Shown piece after piece: positions 4,816 through 5,290 of a stretch of DNA of 5,290 nt. Where the stretch lies: the NCBI GenBank assembly GCA_902468045.1, contig CABQXG010000116.1, positions 1 through 5,290 of the forward strand. Direction: 5' to 3'. Position 1 is the stretch's first letter. The number at the start of each line of letters is the position of its first letter. The position numbers were made by a program, and so were the translations under genes. The stretch comes from an uncultured Collinsella sp. Its GTDB lineage: Bacteria; Actinomycetota; Coriobacteriia; Coriobacteriales; Coriobacteriaceae. Under the pieces are notes generated by a model. That model had not been told where the DNA came from. It worked only from the letters and a program-made list of their open reading frames with translations, and ran no database searches.

Positions 4816-5290
4816 ATGGCAATCGACAGGACTCCTGTTCTTAAGCGCTGCCGTCAGCTCGGGATCGATCCCGCTGAGCTCGGTTACAGCAGCAAGAAGG
4901 AATCTATCCGTCAGCCCAAGCGCCGTCGCAAGGAATCTGAGTACGGCATGCAGCTGCGCGAGAAGCAGAAGACCAAGCGCATCTACGGCGTCCTGGAGAA
5001 GCAGTTCCGTCATTACTACGATATGGCTAACCGCCAGAAGCAGAAGGTCAAGTTCATCTATGGCGTTCTGGAGAAGCAATTCCACGGCTACTTCAACAAG
5101 GCCCGTAAGATGAACGGCGTCACCGGTGAGAACCTCATGATTATTCTTGAGTCTCGCCTCGACAACGTCGTCTTCCGTCTTGGCTTCGCCCGCACCCGCA
5201 AAGAGGCTCGTCAGTCCGTCCGTCACGGTCACTTCACCGTGAACGGCAAGCGCGTGGACATCCCGTCCTACCGCGTCAAGGCCGGCGACG
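4816..5290 (+). CDS. rpsD: 30S ribosomal protein S4 with an internal 25-residue duplication (partial, 3' end cut)
   Basis: The first 158 codons are visible. S4 starts 30S assembly by binding the 16S 5' domain and, in several bacteria, represses its own operon. Standard motifs are [12 protein letters not shown] (41-52), [20 protein letters not shown] (101-120), and the S4 RNA-binding domain [20 protein letters not shown] (121-140) followed by [17 protein letters not shown] (142-158). Two features are odd. The helix normally present once occurs twice in tandem: residues 49-73 and 74-98 share 15 of 25 residues, including the identical IYGVLEKQF. The N-terminal 40 residues are short and basic and lack the usual PGxHG turn and cysteine zinc motif. 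The frame is open throughout, so no frameshift explains this. GAAAGGA (4799-4805) is the ribosome-binding site. Downstream rpoA would be expected. Confidence 0.95.
   Translation, partial: MAIDRTPVLKRCRQLGIDPAELGYSSKKESIRQPKRRRKESEYGMQLREKQKTKRIYGVLEKQFRHYYDMANRQKQKVKFIYGVLEKQFHGYFNKARKMNGVTGENLMIILESRLDNVVFRLGFARTRKEARQSVRHGHFTVNGKRVDIPSYRVKAGD
4960..5109 (+). repeat. In-frame tandem duplication inside rpsD (2 x 75 bp)
   Basis: Unit 1 is 4960-5034 and unit 2 is 5035-5109. By hand alignment they match at about 51 of 75 bases and 15 of 25 residues. Differences include synonymous changes (TAC/TAT, GTC/GTT, CAG/CAA, GCT/GCC), so the copies have diverged and this is not a recent slippage event or an assembly error. 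Unit 1 ([19 protein letters not shown]) resembles the E. coli and actinobacterial S4 helix. Unit 2 ([19 protein letters not shown], then KARKMNG) is closer to the Bacillus style and leads straight into the normal GVTGEN motif. Confidence 0.85.

Noticed and set aside
4663..5232. Minus-strand open frame antisense to rpsK and rpsD
   Set aside because: It shows repeats such as LLLLA only because the antisense of the rpsD duplication is also repeated. No independent support.

Overview
The window is a ribosomal-protein gene cluster from a bacterium, with every supported gene on the + strand. It runs from the last codons of rpsE through rpmD, rplO, secY, adk, map, infA, rpmJ, rpsM and rpsK into rpsD, which is cut by the window end. 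The order secY-adk-map-infA-rpmJ-rpsM-rpsK-rpsD is the Gram-positive arrangement of the joined spc and alpha operons. Fairly GC-rich DNA, strong preference for G/C-ending codons, a zinc-type adenylate kinase and the character of the proteins suggest an actinobacterial lineage. A Coriobacteriia relative (Collinsella/Olsenella type) is my best guess. It rests on recalled protein similarity, not on a search.

Layout. Positions 1-3401 are a tightly packed spc-type block (S5 end, L30, L15, SecY, Adk, MetAP). Gaps are 2-18 nt, and two overlaps (rplO/secY 7 nt, adk/map 4 nt) suggest translational coupling. A 104-nt gap (3402-3505) carries a small hairpin and a probable promoter for infA. A 150-nt gap (3725-3874) between infA and rpmJ holds two well-formed hairpins and a possible pseudoknot. 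From 3875 onward is a compact alpha-type block (L36, S13, S11, S4) with 14-19 nt gaps, presumably followed by rpoA and rplQ outside the window.

Function. The products are parts of the 30S and 50S subunits, initiation factor 1, the core channel of the Sec translocon, the enzyme that removes the initiator methionine, and adenylate kinase for nucleotide balance. All are housekeeping genes for growth, made together.

Unusual points. (1) rpsD encodes an S4 with a 25-residue in-frame tandem duplication of its conserved [12 protein letters not shown] helix, and the N-terminal segment lacks the usual PGxHG turn. (2) The infA-rpmJ gap looks like a structured RNA leader. (3) Adenylate kinase has a shortened zinc LID. 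(4) Three genes (secY, infA, rpsM) start at GTG or TTG. (5) Two perfect 16-nt alternating purine-pyrimidine tracts flank infA. I see no mobile element, CRISPR array, tRNA or rRNA.
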